A stretch of 64,000 nucleotides of DNA from Verrucomicrobiota bacterium (GTDB lineage Bacteria > Verrucomicrobiota > Verrucomicrobiia > Opitutales > Opitutaceae), in contig JAFEGO010000010.1 in the NCBI GenBank assembly GCA_018239845.1, positions 1-64,000 of the forward strand, given 5' to 3'. Under the pieces are notes generated by a model that searched no databases, was not told where the DNA came from, and was given only the letters and a program-made list of their open reading frames with translations. This document shows positions 1-17,727 of this stretch, in pieces; positions within the stretch are counted from its first letter, which is position 1, and every line of letters begins with the position of its first letter. A program made the translations under genes and the position numbers.

Positions 1-53
1 GGCCACGGCGGGCCTGACAAGAGGGAATTTGCGCCAATCAAGACAGTTTGATT

Positions 54-175
54 AACCGCGAATGCACGCGAATGGTCGCGAATGGAAAACCCGCTGATTG
101 ATGCGAGGCGTCGTGGCAGGGTCAGGCCGATTGCCCGGATTTGGAATTCGCGTGGATTCGTGTCCATTCGCGGTT
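54..175. repeat. Intergenic inverted repeat of decamer triplets
   Basis: Two 30-nt arms (54-83 and 146-175) are imperfect inverted copies. Each arm is three tandem decamers of the form ATTCGCGTCC and ends in GGTT. The element lies just downstream of the DUF362-like gene. No gene is visible in bases 1-188 apart from this repeat. The same architecture recurs at about 14.7, 20.2, 21.1, 27.9, 30.6, 32.4 and 47.6 kb. Confidence 0.75.
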
Positions 176-188
176 CCTCCCCCCAACT

Positions 189-1241
189 TTACTGGTCCAC
201 GTTGACGATCTTCGCCTGCTTCGACTGGGCGGAGCCCACGCCGAGCGTCTCCGCAAACTGGAGCGTGCGGATGTCCTCCGAGATGGGCTCGAAGCCCGTC
301 TGCTTGCGGTGCAGGTCGATGCGGTCGCGCATCATCGCATCCATCATCACCGGGTCCGTGCTGAGCCAGACGACGGGCTCGGAGACGGTGTACAGCGAGT
401 TGAAGAACGGTCCGCCGATGAACTGGTAATGCTCAAGGCTCGCGATGGTGAAGATCCACGTCTCGCGCAGCTCGGGGATGGCGCTCATCTCGGCGACGGC
501 CGCGGGCGCGTTGGCGGGCGAGCGGAAGAAGCGCGCGGTGTTGGAGGCGTTCCACAGCGTGGCGTTCACGAGCGCGCCGTTGACGCCGAGCGTGTTGTGG
601 TCGGTGTACACCGGCAGGTTGATCCAGAAATCGGTGTCGAGGAAGAGCGGCGTCGCGAGGAAGCTCTTGCGGTCCTCGTCCTTGGTCGAGGTGTTGGAGT
701 CGTTCTTGGTCTGCGCGGCGGCGAAGATCGGGTCGAAGCGCTGGGGCAGCGGCGAATCGTAAAACCACACCGGGTCGTAGAACTTGCCCGACTCGAGCAC
801 GTACACGGGCTGGCCCTTGAAGGGCGTCTCGCCCGTCACGAGCGACGGCAGGTAGCCGGTCATGCGGAGGCGGAGCTGGTTGAGGCCGACGAGGAAGATG
901 TTCTTCGACTCGTAGCCGCGGCGCTCGAGCGCGGTGATCACGGCGCGCACGAGCGGCAGCGGCGTGGCCATGCCGGGGCCGGAGTCGGTGTAGATTTTCA
1001 GGCCGACCTTTTTCTTCGCGCCCGGGGCGATCTTGCGGCCGGTGTTCTGCTCGAAGCGGGAGATCAGCGCCTCGACCTCGCGGGTGTAGCTGGCGTCGTC
1101 GTAGGCGGCCAGCCGCGCCTCGTAAACCGGGGCCGTGGGGGCCACCGGCTCGAGCTCCGGGGCCGGCGCCGCCGCGCGCAGGGCCGCAGCCGCGAGCGCG
1201 CCGAAGATGATGGCTGGGAGCCGGAAGAGGGAGTGCCGCAT
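189..1241 (-). CDS. Secreted DUF362-like protein
   Basis: This 350-aa protein begins with a clear signal peptide (basic start, then a hydrophobic Ala/Leu run ending near AAA at about residue 24). Residues 60-100 contain VGLKIYTDSGPGMATPLP followed by a predicted helix, which resembles the start of DUF362 domains (Gly/Thr-rich loop, then VVRAVITAL). DUF362 proteins are often iron-sulfur or envelope proteins of unknown role; no CxxC cluster motif is visible here. The ATG at 1241 is chosen because it starts the signal peptide; an upstream in-frame start at 1328 would add 29 non-hydrophobic residues. The gene diverges from dnaG across 113 bp. The family call is by eye and only moderately certain. 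Confidence 0.6.
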   Translation of the reverse strand: MRHSLFRLPAIIFGALAAAALRAAAPAPELEPVAPTAPVYEARLAAYDDASYTREVEALISRFEQNTGRKIAPGAKKKVGLKIYTDSGPGMATPLPLVRAVITALERRGYESKNIFLVGLNQLRLRMTGYLPSLVTGETPFKGQPVYVLESGKFYDPVWFYDSPLPQRFDPIFAAAQTKNDSNTSTKDEDRKSFLATPLFLDTDFWINLPVYTDHNTLGVNGALVNATLWNASNTARFFRSPANAPAAVAEMSAIPELRETWIFTIASLEHYQFIGGPFFNSLYTVSEPVVWLSTDPVMMDAMMRDRIDLHRKQTGFEPISEDIRTLQFAETLGVGSAQSKQAKIVNVDQ

Positions 1242-1354
1242 GTTAGAGAGTATGTCGCCCGGAAACCGCCAATGTTTCCTGCATGAGCCGCGAAACTTGA
1301 CAGCCCCCCGGGCCGGTTGAAAGTGCATTCTTCGCCCAGCGCGCTCCGCCGTTC

Positions 1355-3226
1355 ATGCCTGCCATCAAGCCTACCTGTGTCCGCGACATCAAGTTGCGGG
1401 TGAATATTGCCGACGTCATTTCGCGCGTAGTGACGCTCCGCAAGGCCGGAGGTAACCGCCTGAAGGGCCTCTGCCCTTTCCACAACGAGAAGACGCCTTC
1501 CTTCAACGTCGATCCCGACAAGGGCTTTTACAAGTGCTTCGGCTGCGGCAAGGCCGGCGACGCCATCACCTTCGTCCGCGAGACCGAGCAGCTGACGTTC
1601 ACCGAGGCCGTCGAGGCGCTGGGCCAGCGCTTCGGCATCGTCATCGAGTACGAGGAGGGTGCGGGCGGACCGAGCCGCGAGGAACGCTCGCTGCGGCAGG
1701 AGATATTCGACCTGCACGAGCAGGCGGCGGAGCATTTTTACCAGGCCTTCAAGGCCAACGAGCCCGCCGGCGAGTACATGCGGAAATACTGGGTCGAGAA
1801 ACGTCGCTTCACCCCCGAGCTCGCCGACGAGTTCAAGATCGGCGTCGCCGACGCCGCGGGCAGCGGGCTCGGCCACGCACTGATGAAGCGCAAGTACTCC
1901 GAGGAGGCGCTGCGGCGTTGCGGGCTGTTTTTCATCTACGACGACGCGCAGCTCACCCTGCACGCGCTGCGTCCGCGTTTCCGCGGCCGCCTGATGATCC
2001 CGATCCGCGACCACCAGGGACGCGTCGTGGCGTTCACCGCGCGCCAGACCGACCTCACGCCCGACGACGATCCGGCGAAGGAGGCCAAGTACGTCAACTC
2101 CCCCGAGACGCCCATCTTCACGAAGGGCAATTTGCTCTTCAATCTCGACCGCGCGCGCAGCCATGTCGGCGAGGGCAAGCCCTTCGTCATGGTCGAGGGC
2201 CAGCTCGACGCCCTGCGCTGCTGGTCCGTCGGCCTCAAGACCGCGATCGCCCCGCAGGGCACGTCGATCACGGAGTCGCAACTGATCTTGCTCCGCCGCT
2301 ACCACACGCAGGTCGAGTGCTTCTTCGACAGCGACAGCGCGGGGCAGAAGGCCTCGCTGCGTTTCCTGCCGATGGCGCTCAAGGCCGGGCTCGAGGTGCG
2401 TTTCCTCACCCTCGCGGGTTCCGAGAAGATCGACCCCGACCTGCTCTTCCTCGAACGCGGCCTCGCCGCCTACGACGAGGTCCGACGCGGCGCACTCAAC
2501 GCCATGGCGTTCGCCAGCCGCGCCGTCCTCCCCGACCCGGCCACCGCCTCGCCCGAGCAAAAGGCCCGCGCCGCGCAGGGTCTCTTCGACATCGTCTCCG
2601 CCGCCGAGAGCGAGATCGCCCGCACGGGCTTCGTCACCGAGGCCGCCACGCACCTGCGTCTCGCACCGGCTGCGTTGCTCAAGGATTTCCAGGCTTACAC
2701 CGCCCGCCAAGGCCGGCAGGCCGCCGCCCGTCCCGCCAATGCTAACGCCGAGCCAGCCGCGCCCGTCTCCGCCCCGCAGGCCGCGCACACCTCGGAACGC
2801 GACCTGCTGTTGATCTGCCTGCACTTCGAGTACCTCGGCCCCCGGCTCAGCTCGGCTTTGCCCCACGATTGGATCGATACCACCCATGTTTCCGGGGTGC
2901 TGTTGAACCGGTTTTTGGGCGAATTCGAGCACCAGACCTGGCCCGGCAAGGATCATCTCGAAGGTTTGCTGGAAACACCTGATGAACAGAAGCTTGCCGC
3001 CTCCCTGCTTTTCGATACCCCCAGTTTCGACGACCCCGTCAAGGTCGCCTGCGAGGGCTTGCGCCAGCTCCGGGCCCGCGCCCTCGAGCCGCGCCTGCGG
3101 CAAATAGAACTTGCTTTGGCCAACTCCCCTACGGACAGTAACTCTGACCCAATTTCACTCTTAAAGGAACGTGTAGATATCCAGCGTCAGCTACGCCAAC
3201 CGATCCATTTGCCCTCGGCCGAATAG
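1355..3226 (+). CDS. dnaG: DNA primase DnaG
   Basis: DnaG synthesises RNA primers at the replication fork. The 623-aa protein starts with a CHC2 zinc ribbon (C40, H43, C61, C64), followed by the primase catalytic core with a TOPRIM domain: the acidic E281 sits in MVEGQLD, and D325 and D327 in FFDSDSAGQKA. The C-terminal third (from about residue 440) is the variable helicase-interacting region. Length is typical of the family. The ATG at 1355 sits directly before the conserved start of the domain, and no Shine-Dalgarno motif is visible. It lies 29 bp upstream of rpoD, reproducing the dnaG-rpoD part of the macromolecular synthesis operon of other bacteria, without rpsU. Confidence 0.97.
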   Translation: MPAIKPTCVRDIKLRVNIADVISRVVTLRKAGGNRLKGLCPFHNEKTPSFNVDPDKGFYKCFGCGKAGDAITFVRETEQLTFTEAVEALGQRFGIVIEYEEGAGGPSREERSLRQEIFDLHEQAAEHFYQAFKANEPAGEYMRKYWVEKRRFTPELADEFKIGVADAAGSGLGHALMKRKYSEEALRRCGLFFIYDDAQLTLHALRPRFRGRLMIPIRDHQGRVVAFTARQTDLTPDDDPAKEAKYVNSPETPIFTKGNLLFNLDRARSHVGEGKPFVMVEGQLDALRCWSVGLKTAIAPQGTSITESQLILLRRYHTQVECFFDSDSAGQKASLRFLPMALKAGLEVRFLTLAGSEKIDPDLLFLERGLAAYDEVRRGALNAMAFASRAVLPDPATASPEQKARAAQGLFDIVSAAESEIARTGFVTEAATHLRLAPAALLKDFQAYTARQGRQAAARPANANAEPAAPVSAPQAAHTSERDLLLICLHFEYLGPRLSSALPHDWIDTTHVSGVLLNRFLGEFEHQTWPGKDHLEGLLETPDEQKLAASLLFDTPSFDDPVKVACEGLRQLRARALEPRLRQIELALANSPTDSNSDPISLLKERVDIQRQLRQPIHLPSAE

Positions 3227-3238
3227 CCTATATATAGG
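3227..3238. promoter_or_regulatory. 12-bp perfect palindrome between dnaG and rpoD
   Basis: CCTATATATAGG is a perfect palindrome that starts immediately after the dnaG stop codon and ends in the purine stretch AGGGAG preceding rpoD. It could be an operator, or an AT-rich promoter element giving rpoD its own transcription. No direct evidence separates these possibilities. Confidence 0.35.
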
Positions 3239-3255
3239 GAGACCTTTCACACCAC

Positions 3256-5121
<1,866 letters not shown>

Positions 5122-5197
5122 CCAAGCCCGGCGGGCGGCCCGGCGGCAAAACCGCTTTACCGCTTTACAGTTCAACCCTTCGGCCTACCTTTAATCC

Positions 5198-5443
5198 ATG
5201 TACATTTCATCGCCGCTCATTGCCGGTCTCGTTCCCGGCGGTTGGGAACTGGTCGTCATCCTTTTCATCATCCTCCTCCTCTTCGGCGGCGCTAAACTCC
5301 CGCAGCTCGCCAAGGGCCTCGGCCAGTCCATCAAGGAATTCAAGAAGGCCGCCAAGGAAGACGACGAGCCGACGAAGCCCGAGGCCAAGGCCGCGACCGA
5401 GGCCAAGAAGCCCGAGTCCTCCGCGACCCACGGCTCCAACTGA
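5198..5443 (+). CDS. tatA: Twin-arginine translocase subunit TatA
   Basis: TatA forms the size-adjustable pore of the Tat system that exports folded proteins. The 81-aa protein has an N-terminal transmembrane helix (about 14-31, [17 protein letters not shown]), the conserved FGGAKLP hinge, and an amphipathic helix ([18 protein letters not shown]), followed by a charged Lys/Glu/Ala-rich tail. TatA and TatE/B-type proteins are alike; the length and FGGAKLP hinge favour TatA. It stands alone, without tatB or tatC, 76 bp after rpoD, and is followed by a strong intrinsic terminator. Confidence 0.93.
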   Translation: MYISSPLIAGLVPGGWELVVILFIILLLFGGAKLPQLAKGLGQSIKEFKKAAKEDDEPTKPEAKAATEAKKPESSATHGSN

Positions 5444-5468
5444 GGCCATCCTCTCCCACCCAATCTTC

Positions 5469-5497
5469 AAGCGCGCCTTAATCGGCGCGCTTTTTTT
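5469..5497 (+). terminator. Rho-independent terminator after tatA
   Basis: A 9-bp perfect stem (AAGCGCGCC at 5469-5477 with GGCGCGCTT at 5484-5492) closes a 6-nt loop and runs into seven T residues (5491-5497). It ends the rpoD-tatA transcript and sits before the convergent antiporter gene. Confidence 0.9.
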
Positions 5498-5532
5498 GTG
5501 CCCCGCCTTCAGCGTTCGACGTTCGACCTTAT

Positions 5533-9001
<3,469 letters not shown>

Positions 9002-9074
9002 CCGGGCCTGCGCTCGGTTCCTCGGAGGCCGGGCGGCGGCTTGGCTGCATTGCCTCATCCGCCCGCGCCGGCCT

Positions 9075-13151
<4,077 letters not shown>

Positions 13152-13203
13152 AAAACGCACGCTAAGTGCCTACGGGCTGCCGATTAAAACGCAAGGGACC
13201 ATC

Positions 13204-13217
13204 CGGCCTATAGGCCG
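13204..13217. other. 14-bp perfect palindrome between kinase and antiporter genes
   Basis: CGGCCTATAGGCCG is its own reverse complement. It sits in the 76-bp gap between the antiporter stop and the upstream end of the kinase gene. It may be an operator or a weak transcription end; there is no T tract. Confidence 0.3.
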
Positions 13218-13227
13218 TTTGGATACG

Positions 13228-14673
13228 TTAAAAAATCATGAAAACCGCACCCATGACCACCGTGGGCAGCAGCGCGCCGAGGAAAAGCCCCAGCGGCGAC
13301 ACCCCCGACGGGAAGTACCGCTGCAAGATCGTCTGCCCTGCCGGGTTAGGCGCGTTGGCGATCACCGTGAGGCCGCCGCCGGTCACCGCACCGGCGACCA
13401 CCGCGTACTTCAGCCCTTCGGTGAAGCCCGGCACCAGCGTCGCGAGGTAGGTGATAGCGGCGTTGTCGTTGACCGCCGTGAGCGCCGTCGCCCCGAGGAA
13501 GAGCGGCAGCTCGCCCAGCCGGGAGAGCACCGGCTCGATCCACCAGCCTTGCAGGCCGCCGTGCACCACGAGGCCCGCGAGGAAGAACCCGACGAGCAGC
13601 GCGGGCCGCAGGTCGAGCTTGCTCTGGTGATGCGCGGTCGCCTGCGCAAATGCCAGGTAGAAGAGAAATGCGCCGATGAACAGCGCCGGGTAGTGCGCCA
13701 CGAACACCGTCAGCGCCATGAAGCCCAGTTGCACGCCCGTGATCCACGCCGGTATCGGTCCGCGCGAGGTGTTTGCCTCCGCCTCGGTTTTCTTCGCCGC
13801 GTCGAGCGCCGCGAACTCCTTCCGGAAAGTCACGTAATAGATCAACGTCGCGACCACGATGCCGATCAGGGCCTTCCACCCGAAGTGTTCGAACATGAAG
13901 GCGAGGTCCCACTTCCATGGCGCGGCCACCATCAGCACCGGCGGCGCCGCGAAGTGCGTGAACGTGCCGCCCACCGACACGTTGACGAAGAGCAGCCCGA
14001 GCGTCGCATAGCAGAAGCGCGGCGAGGGTTTCAGCGCGTAGAACTGCCGCGCCAGCAGCAGCGCCGCGATCGTCATCGCCGCCGGCTCCGTGATGAACGA
14101 GCCCAGCACCGGCGCCACGATCAGGATCGTCAGCCACCACGCCGCCGTCGAGCCGCGCCCGAGCGACGCCACCGCCCGCAGGCCCTGCTCGGCAAACACC
14201 AGCACCGGCCGCGTCGAGGCCAGCGCCATGATCACCACGACGAACATGGGCTCCGTGAAATTCACCCGGTGCCCGATGTAGTCGGTCATCACGCCCCAGC
14301 CCTTGCTCCAGGCGATCGCGCCGAGCAGCACGAGCGCCCAGATGCCGAACACCGCCTCGACCTCGCCGAGGAAATGCAGCACCTGGCCCTTGAAACACAC
14401 CTGGTCCGGCACGCCGTCATCATCCGTGTCGGCTTGCTCCCCGGGCTTGCGCCCCAGCCGTGCCGCGTGCGCCTCCTCCGCCTCGTGGGCCCAGTGCCGG
14501 AATTTCGACGTCAAAAACGTGTGCCCGATCGCGAGCACGAAAATCACCGTCGCGACGAGGTTGAACGGATCCGCGTGGATGCGTCCTGCCAGCACCTGGC
14601 CGACCTGCGCGACCGCGCCATCGCCATAACTTTCCAGCGGCAGGGGAAACGGCGTGATTGGTACCGTACTCAT
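13228..14673 (-). CDS. Putative Na+/H+ antiporter (PF07399-like)
   Basis: This 481-aa polytopic inner-membrane protein has about 11-12 predicted helices. It shows ion-transporter-fold loop motifs such as APVLGSFITEPAAMTIAALL (about 180-200), FVNVSVGGTFTHFAAPPVLM and TALTAVNDNAAITYLATLVP, which together are typical of the uncharacterised putative Na+/H+ antiporter family. A hydrophilic loop at about 60-90 carries an acidic patch (DTDDDGVPD) that resembles a calcium-binding loop. The ATG at 14673 is the only plausible start. It is the second cation/proton antiporter in this window. Substrate and direction are inferred from the family only. Confidence 0.82.
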   Translation of the reverse strand: MSTVPITPFPLPLESYGDGAVAQVGQVLAGRIHADPFNLVATVIFVLAIGHTFLTSKFRHWAHEAEEAHAARLGRKPGEQADTDDDGVPDQVCFKGQVLHFLGEVEAVFGIWALVLLGAIAWSKGWGVMTDYIGHRVNFTEPMFVVVIMALASTRPVLVFAEQGLRAVASLGRGSTAAWWLTILIVAPVLGSFITEPAAMTIAALLLARQFYALKPSPRFCYATLGLLFVNVSVGGTFTHFAAPPVLMVAAPWKWDLAFMFEHFGWKALIGIVVATLIYYVTFRKEFAALDAAKKTEAEANTSRGPIPAWITGVQLGFMALTVFVAHYPALFIGAFLFYLAFAQATAHHQSKLDLRPALLVGFFLAGLVVHGGLQGWWIEPVLSRLGELPLFLGATALTAVNDNAAITYLATLVPGFTEGLKYAVVAGAVTGGGLTVIANAPNPAGQTILQRYFPSGVSPLGLFLGALLPTVVMGAVFMIF

Positions 14674-14686
14674 TTCGGAAGGGTTT

Positions 14687-14766
14687 TTACACGAATTACA
14701 CTAATTGCCACGAAAGACTTCTGCGTCAGGGGATCCATTCGTGGAAAATTCGTGCGATTCGTGTCC
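14687..14766. repeat. Intergenic inverted repeat of decamer triplets
   Basis: The right arm (14737-14766) is three tandem decamers built on ATTCGTGNNN. The left arm (about 14687-14715) is an imperfect inverted counterpart that reads TTCGTGGCAATTAGTGTAAT on the other strand. It fills the 99-bp gap between two minus-strand genes. Confidence 0.65.
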
Positions 14767-14772
14767 GCCTTA

Positions 14773-15414
14773 TCAGAGGCGCTCCAGCAGTTCGTCGAGC
14801 GAGTGGATGAAGACCGCCGCGCCCGTCCGCACTTTCTCGCGCGCCACGTAGCGGCCGAAGCCGACGAAGAGATCCACGCCCGGCTTGGTCTCGAGGTCGC
14901 TCACGCCGTCGCCCACCATCACGATGCGCTCCGGCTTCAATTCGTTTTTGAGCTGCGTCATGATCGCCGGCTTACCGCCCGACCGCGTGGTCGGAAACTG
15001 TTCGTCGTACCCGCGGTACGCGCCCGCGTCGTCAAACCACAGGTCCACCGCCTCCACGCGCGCGATGCCGAGCACATCCGCCAGCGGCCGGATCGCGGGG
15101 CGAAAGCCGCCGCTCACGATCACCACCGTCCAGCCCCGCGCTTTCAACGCCGCCACCGTAGCCTGCGCCGTGGGCTCGATCGTCTCGATGTACTGCCGTC
15201 CCACCGCCAGCGCATCCTGACGCCGCGGCTGGATGATCTCGAGCCGCCGGCCGAAGACTTCCTCGACGCGCAGCTTCCCGTTCATCGCGTAGTTGGTCAT
15301 GGCCTCGACGCGGGCGAAGATCTCCGGCCCGCGCACGCGGGCCAGCTCGTCGATGCCCTCGATGGCGCTGAGCGTGCTGTCGCAGTCAAAACAGATGAGC
15401 TTCGGGGGATTCAC
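14773..15414 (-). CDS. HAD-family phosphoserine phosphatase-like hydrolase
   Basis: This 213-aa haloacid dehalogenase-fold phosphatase resembles SerB. Motif I is FDCDSTLS with nucleophile D10 and acid/base D12. Motif II Ser lies in VVIVSGGF (about 108), and motifs III/IV are GKPAIM and MVGDGVSDLE. SerB makes L-serine from phosphoserine, but related HAD-IB enzymes act on other phosphomonoesters. I place the start at GTG 15414: the longer frame opens with TTG at 15468, inside the terminator hairpin of the upstream L31 gene. The nearest GGAGG is 16 nt upstream of the GTG, so initiation is not certain. Confidence 0.82.
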   Translation of the reverse strand: MNPPKLICFDCDSTLSAIEGIDELARVRGPEIFARVEAMTNYAMNGKLRVEEVFGRRLEIIQPRRQDALAVGRQYIETIEPTAQATVAALKARGWTVVIVSGGFRPAIRPLADVLGIARVEAVDLWFDDAGAYRGYDEQFPTTRSGGKPAIMTQLKNELKPERIVMVGDGVSDLETKPGVDLFVGFGRYVAREKVRTGAAVFIHSLDELLERL

Positions 15415-15451
15415 CGGTTCAAAAACGCCGCCTCCCCGCGGCGCGGGCAAC

Positions 15452-15481
15452 AAAAAAGCCCTCCGCAAGGGAGGGCTTTTT
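15452..15481 (-). terminator. Rho-independent terminator after the L36-L31 genes
   Basis: An 8-bp GC-rich stem (AGCCCTCC at 15457-15464 with GGAGGGCT at 15470-15477) is flanked by an A run on one side and a T run on the other. It can therefore terminate in both directions. On the minus strand it ends the rpmJ-rpmE transcript. Confidence 0.85.
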
Positions 15482-15507
15482 GAAAATAAACGCGGATCGC
15501 GGTGAGC

Positions 15508-15762
15508 TTACTTGCTCGCGGCGCTGCGGCGGAACTTCGAGGTGAACTTCTCGACGCGGCCGGCGGTGTCGACGAGGCGCTTCTCGCCGGTGTAGGCGGG
15601 ATGCGAATCCATCGTGACGTCGCGGGCGACGACGAAGTACTCCTGACCATCGATCTGCTCCTTGCGGGCGGACTTCATGGTCGACTTGGTGAGGAAGCGC
15701 CTGCCGGTTCCGATATCGAGGAAGCAGACGTTGTTGAGGACGGGATGGCCTTCGGCTTTCAC
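15508..15762 (-). CDS. rpmE2: Ribosomal protein bL31 type B (zinc-free)
   Basis: This 84-aa large-subunit protein has the type B L31 pattern: GHPVLNNVCFLDIGTG near the N-terminus, RFLTKSTM, and a C-terminal DTAGRVEKFTSKFR. Only one cysteine (C13) is present, so the CxxC zinc site of type A L31 is missing. Translation starts at GTG 15762, which fits the family's N-terminus. It is 19 bp downstream of the L36 gene and is followed by an intrinsic terminator. Confidence 0.93.
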   Translation of the reverse strand: MKAEGHPVLNNVCFLDIGTGRRFLTKSTMKSARKEQIDGQEYFVVARDVTMDSHPAYTGEKRLVDTAGRVEKFTSKFRRSAASK

Positions 15763-15781
15763 GGGAGGAATGGAGGGTTAA

Positions 15782-15907
15782 TCAGCCTTGGCGCGCCTTG
15801 TAACGCGGCTCGACCTTGTTGATGACGTAAATCTTGCCCTTGCGGCGGACCACCTGGCAGGCCGGGTGACGCTTCTTGGCGGATTTGATGGAGGACACGA
15901 CTTTCAT
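15782..15907 (-). CDS. rpmJ: Ribosomal protein bL36, zinc-free type
   Basis: This is a 41-aa large-subunit protein reading [20 protein letters not shown], then [20 protein letters not shown] and a final Gly. It matches the cysteine-poor L36 paralogue (E. coli YkgO type) rather than the zinc-ribbon form: a single Cys and no CxxC. It is the first gene of a two-gene unit with L31. No Zur-like palindrome is visible in the 54 bp upstream, so this pair is probably the constitutive form here. Confidence 0.93.
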   Translation of the reverse strand: MKVVSSIKSAKKRHPACQVVRRKGKIYVINKVEPRYKARQG

Positions 15908-15961
15908 AAAAGAGTTCAAAACAGAGGGCTCACGCACCCCTGTCAACCGAAATGTCCCGTC

Positions 15962-16516
15962 TTAGTTCAACCCCGGCTCATCCGGCTCATAGGCAAGGAG
16001 CTGCCAATCCCCGCCGAGGTCGCTCAAGACCTTGCGCCACAGGGCGTCGCCGGGCTGCTGCGTGAGCAGGTCCGGCGGCACTTCGGCCACCACCCACGTG
16101 TTGGCCTTCATCTCCTGCTCCAGCTGCCCGGCCGACCAGCCCGAGTAGCCCAGAAATGCCCGCACTTCCGCCTCGCCGCCCGCCAGCAGCTCGGCCGCCT
16201 TGTCCGGATCGAGGCCGAAGTGCAGGCGGAATCCCTCCTCGTGCTCCTCCCACGCCACGAGCAGCAGCTGGTCGGTCTGCACCGGGCCGCCCGCATACAT
16301 CGCGATGCCCGCCAACGGCCCGTACGTGAAATCCCCGTTCGCCTCGCCGAGGCGTTTGCCGAGCGGGCGGTTGAGCACGAGGCCCATCGCACCCTCGGCG
16401 TTGTGCGCCGACATCAGCACCACCGCCCGGCGGAAATTCGGGTCCTTCAACCCCGGGTGCGCTAGCAGCAGCGAGCCCGCCAGGCTGGCTTTCTTGCTTT
16501 TCCGGGTCGGTTGCAT
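15962..16516 (-). CDS. YqgE/AlgH family protein
   Basis: This 184-aa protein of the UPF0301 family shows the family's landmarks: GSLLLAHPGLKDPNFRRAVV near the N-terminus, GAMGLVLNRPLG, YAGGPVQTDQLL and AFLGYSGWSAGQLEQE. YqgE structures are known, but the molecular role is not settled; AlgH was first linked to alginate regulation in Pseudomonas. The ATG at 16516 gives the conventional length. It is the upstream neighbour of the L36-L31 genes on the same strand, with 54 bp between. Confidence 0.92.
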   Translation of the reverse strand: MQPTRKSKKASLAGSLLLAHPGLKDPNFRRAVVLMSAHNAEGAMGLVLNRPLGKRLGEANGDFTYGPLAGIAMYAGGPVQTDQLLLVAWEEHEEGFRLHFGLDPDKAAELLAGGEAEVRAFLGYSGWSAGQLEQEMKANTWVVAEVPPDLLTQQPGDALWRKVLSDLGGDWQLLAYEPDEPGLN

Positions 16517-16550
16517 GGTGCGGGAGGCGGGGCGGCGGACGCGCGCGGGG

Positions 16551-17024
16551 TTAAAGCTTCAATATCTTGACCCCGGCCTCCGCGAGGAGTGGCGCGACGA
16601 GTTCGTCGTTTTTGTAATCCAGCCGGTAGCGGATCTCGGCGATGCCGGCCGAGGCCATGATCTTCGCGCAGTTGATGCAGGGGTAGTGCGTCACGTAGGC
16701 GACGCAGCCCTCGACGGAGCTGCCGCGACGCGCGGCGTCGGCCATGGCGTTCTGCTCGGCGTGCACCGTCGCCTGCTCGTGGCCGTCGCGCACGCGCGAG
16801 TGGTGCGGCGTGCCGGGGAGGTAGCCATTGTAGCCGGCCGCCACGATGCGGTTCTTGCGGGTGCCGCCCGTCACCACCACGCAGCCCACGTGGAGGCGCT
16901 CGCAGTTCGACCGGGTGGCCAGCAGCACGGCCGTCGCCATGAAGTACTCGTCCCACGAGGGACGGTGCGGGAATTGCTCCGCGGCGGCGGCGATCAGGTC
17001 AACGGGGGTCTGCGGGTCACTCAT
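16551..17024 (-). CDS. dCMP deaminase / ComEB-like deaminase
   Basis: This 157-aa zinc deaminase supplies dUMP for thymidylate synthesis if it acts on dCMP. The catalytic HAE (H88, E90) and the zinc PCINC motif (P115, C116, C119) are both present, along with GCVVV and AGYNGYLPG substrate-loop segments typical of the dCMP/ComE operon protein 2 group. The start ATG 17024 leaves a 58-bp divergent spacer to the methyltransferase gene; the longer frame to 17306 would run into that gene. It lies 34 bp upstream of yqgE on the same strand. Confidence 0.92.
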   Translation of the reverse strand: MSDPQTPVDLIAAAAEQFPHRPSWDEYFMATAVLLATRSNCERLHVGCVVVTGGTRKNRIVAAGYNGYLPGTPHHSRVRDGHEQATVHAEQNAMADAARRGSSVEGCVAYVTHYPCINCAKIMASAGIAEIRYRLDYKNDELVAPLLAEAGVKILKL

Positions 17025-17082
17025 GGAAAATGCGACGCACTCTGGACAGCCGGCCGCATTGCGGCAATCTTCCTCTCTCGTC

Positions 17083-17727
17083 ATGCAGCGCAAGCCCCAG
17101 CCCGAACTGCTCGACTCGCTGCCGCCGCACCATCCCGATGCGCTGCACAACCGGCGCGACATCCACCTCACCAACCGGATCATGGGCAACCATCGCTGGC
17201 TGCTCCGCACGCTCCCGCCCCTGCTCCGCCCCGGCGACGCTGCCCTCGAGCTCGGCGCCGGTACCGGCGAGCTTGCCTTCGGCCTGCAAGCCGCGGGCCT
17301 CGCCATCGATGCGCTCGATCTCTGGCCGCCGCCGGAGCACTGGCCCGCCGCGCACGCCTGGCATCGCAGCGATCTCCGCGCATTCCCGTACTATGGCCGC
17401 TACGCGGTCGTCTTCGGTAATCTTATCTTCCATCAGTTCACCGACGACGAGCTCGCCGAACTCGGCGCCCGGCTCCGGTCCTCAGCGCGGCACATCGTCG
17501 CCTGCGAACCCGCCCGTTGGCGCAAGTCCCAGTGGCTCTACCGCCTCCTCGGCCCGCTCTTCGGGGCCAACCAAGTCAGCCTGCACGACGCCCACGTGAG
17601 CATCGGCGCCGGTTTCATCGGCGAAGAACTGCCCCATCTGCTCGGCCTCGATCCCGCCGAGTGGACGTGGCAGTGCGCCACCACCAGCTGGGGCGCCTAC
17701 CACATGGTGGCCAGCCGTCGCGCATGA
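17083..17727 (+). CDS. SAM-dependent methyltransferase of the type III PKS operon
   Basis: This 214-aa class I methyltransferase has the SAM-binding motif LELGAGTG at residues 55-62, an acidic second motif (DALDL), and a C-terminal Rossmann remainder. The N-terminal segment with LHNRRDIHLTNRIMGNHRWL is characteristic of small methyltransferases found beside type III polyketide synthases. Its stop overlaps the next gene's start (ATGA), so the three genes 17083-19774 are probably translated together. By analogy with srsB in Streptomyces it may O- or C-methylate a polyketide phenol; this is inference from context. Confidence 0.83.
   Translation: MQRKPQPELLDSLPPHHPDALHNRRDIHLTNRIMGNHRWLLRTLPPLLRPGDAALELGAGTGELAFGLQAAGLAIDALDLWPPPEHWPAAHAWHRSDLRAFPYYGRYAVVFGNLIFHQFTDDELAELGARLRSSARHIVACEPARWRKSQWLYRLLGPLFGANQVSLHDAHVSIGAGFIGEELPHLLGLDPAEWTWQCATTSWGAYHMVASRRA

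Noticed and set aside
141-1286. A 381-residue plus-strand frame opposite the DUF362-like gene
   Set aside because: Composition and lack of motifs mark it as a shadow of the secreted protein gene.
15415-15468. A longer N-terminus for the SerB-like phosphatase
   Set aside because: The frame opens with TTG inside the terminator stem of the L36-L31 unit, so GTG 15414 is more likely.
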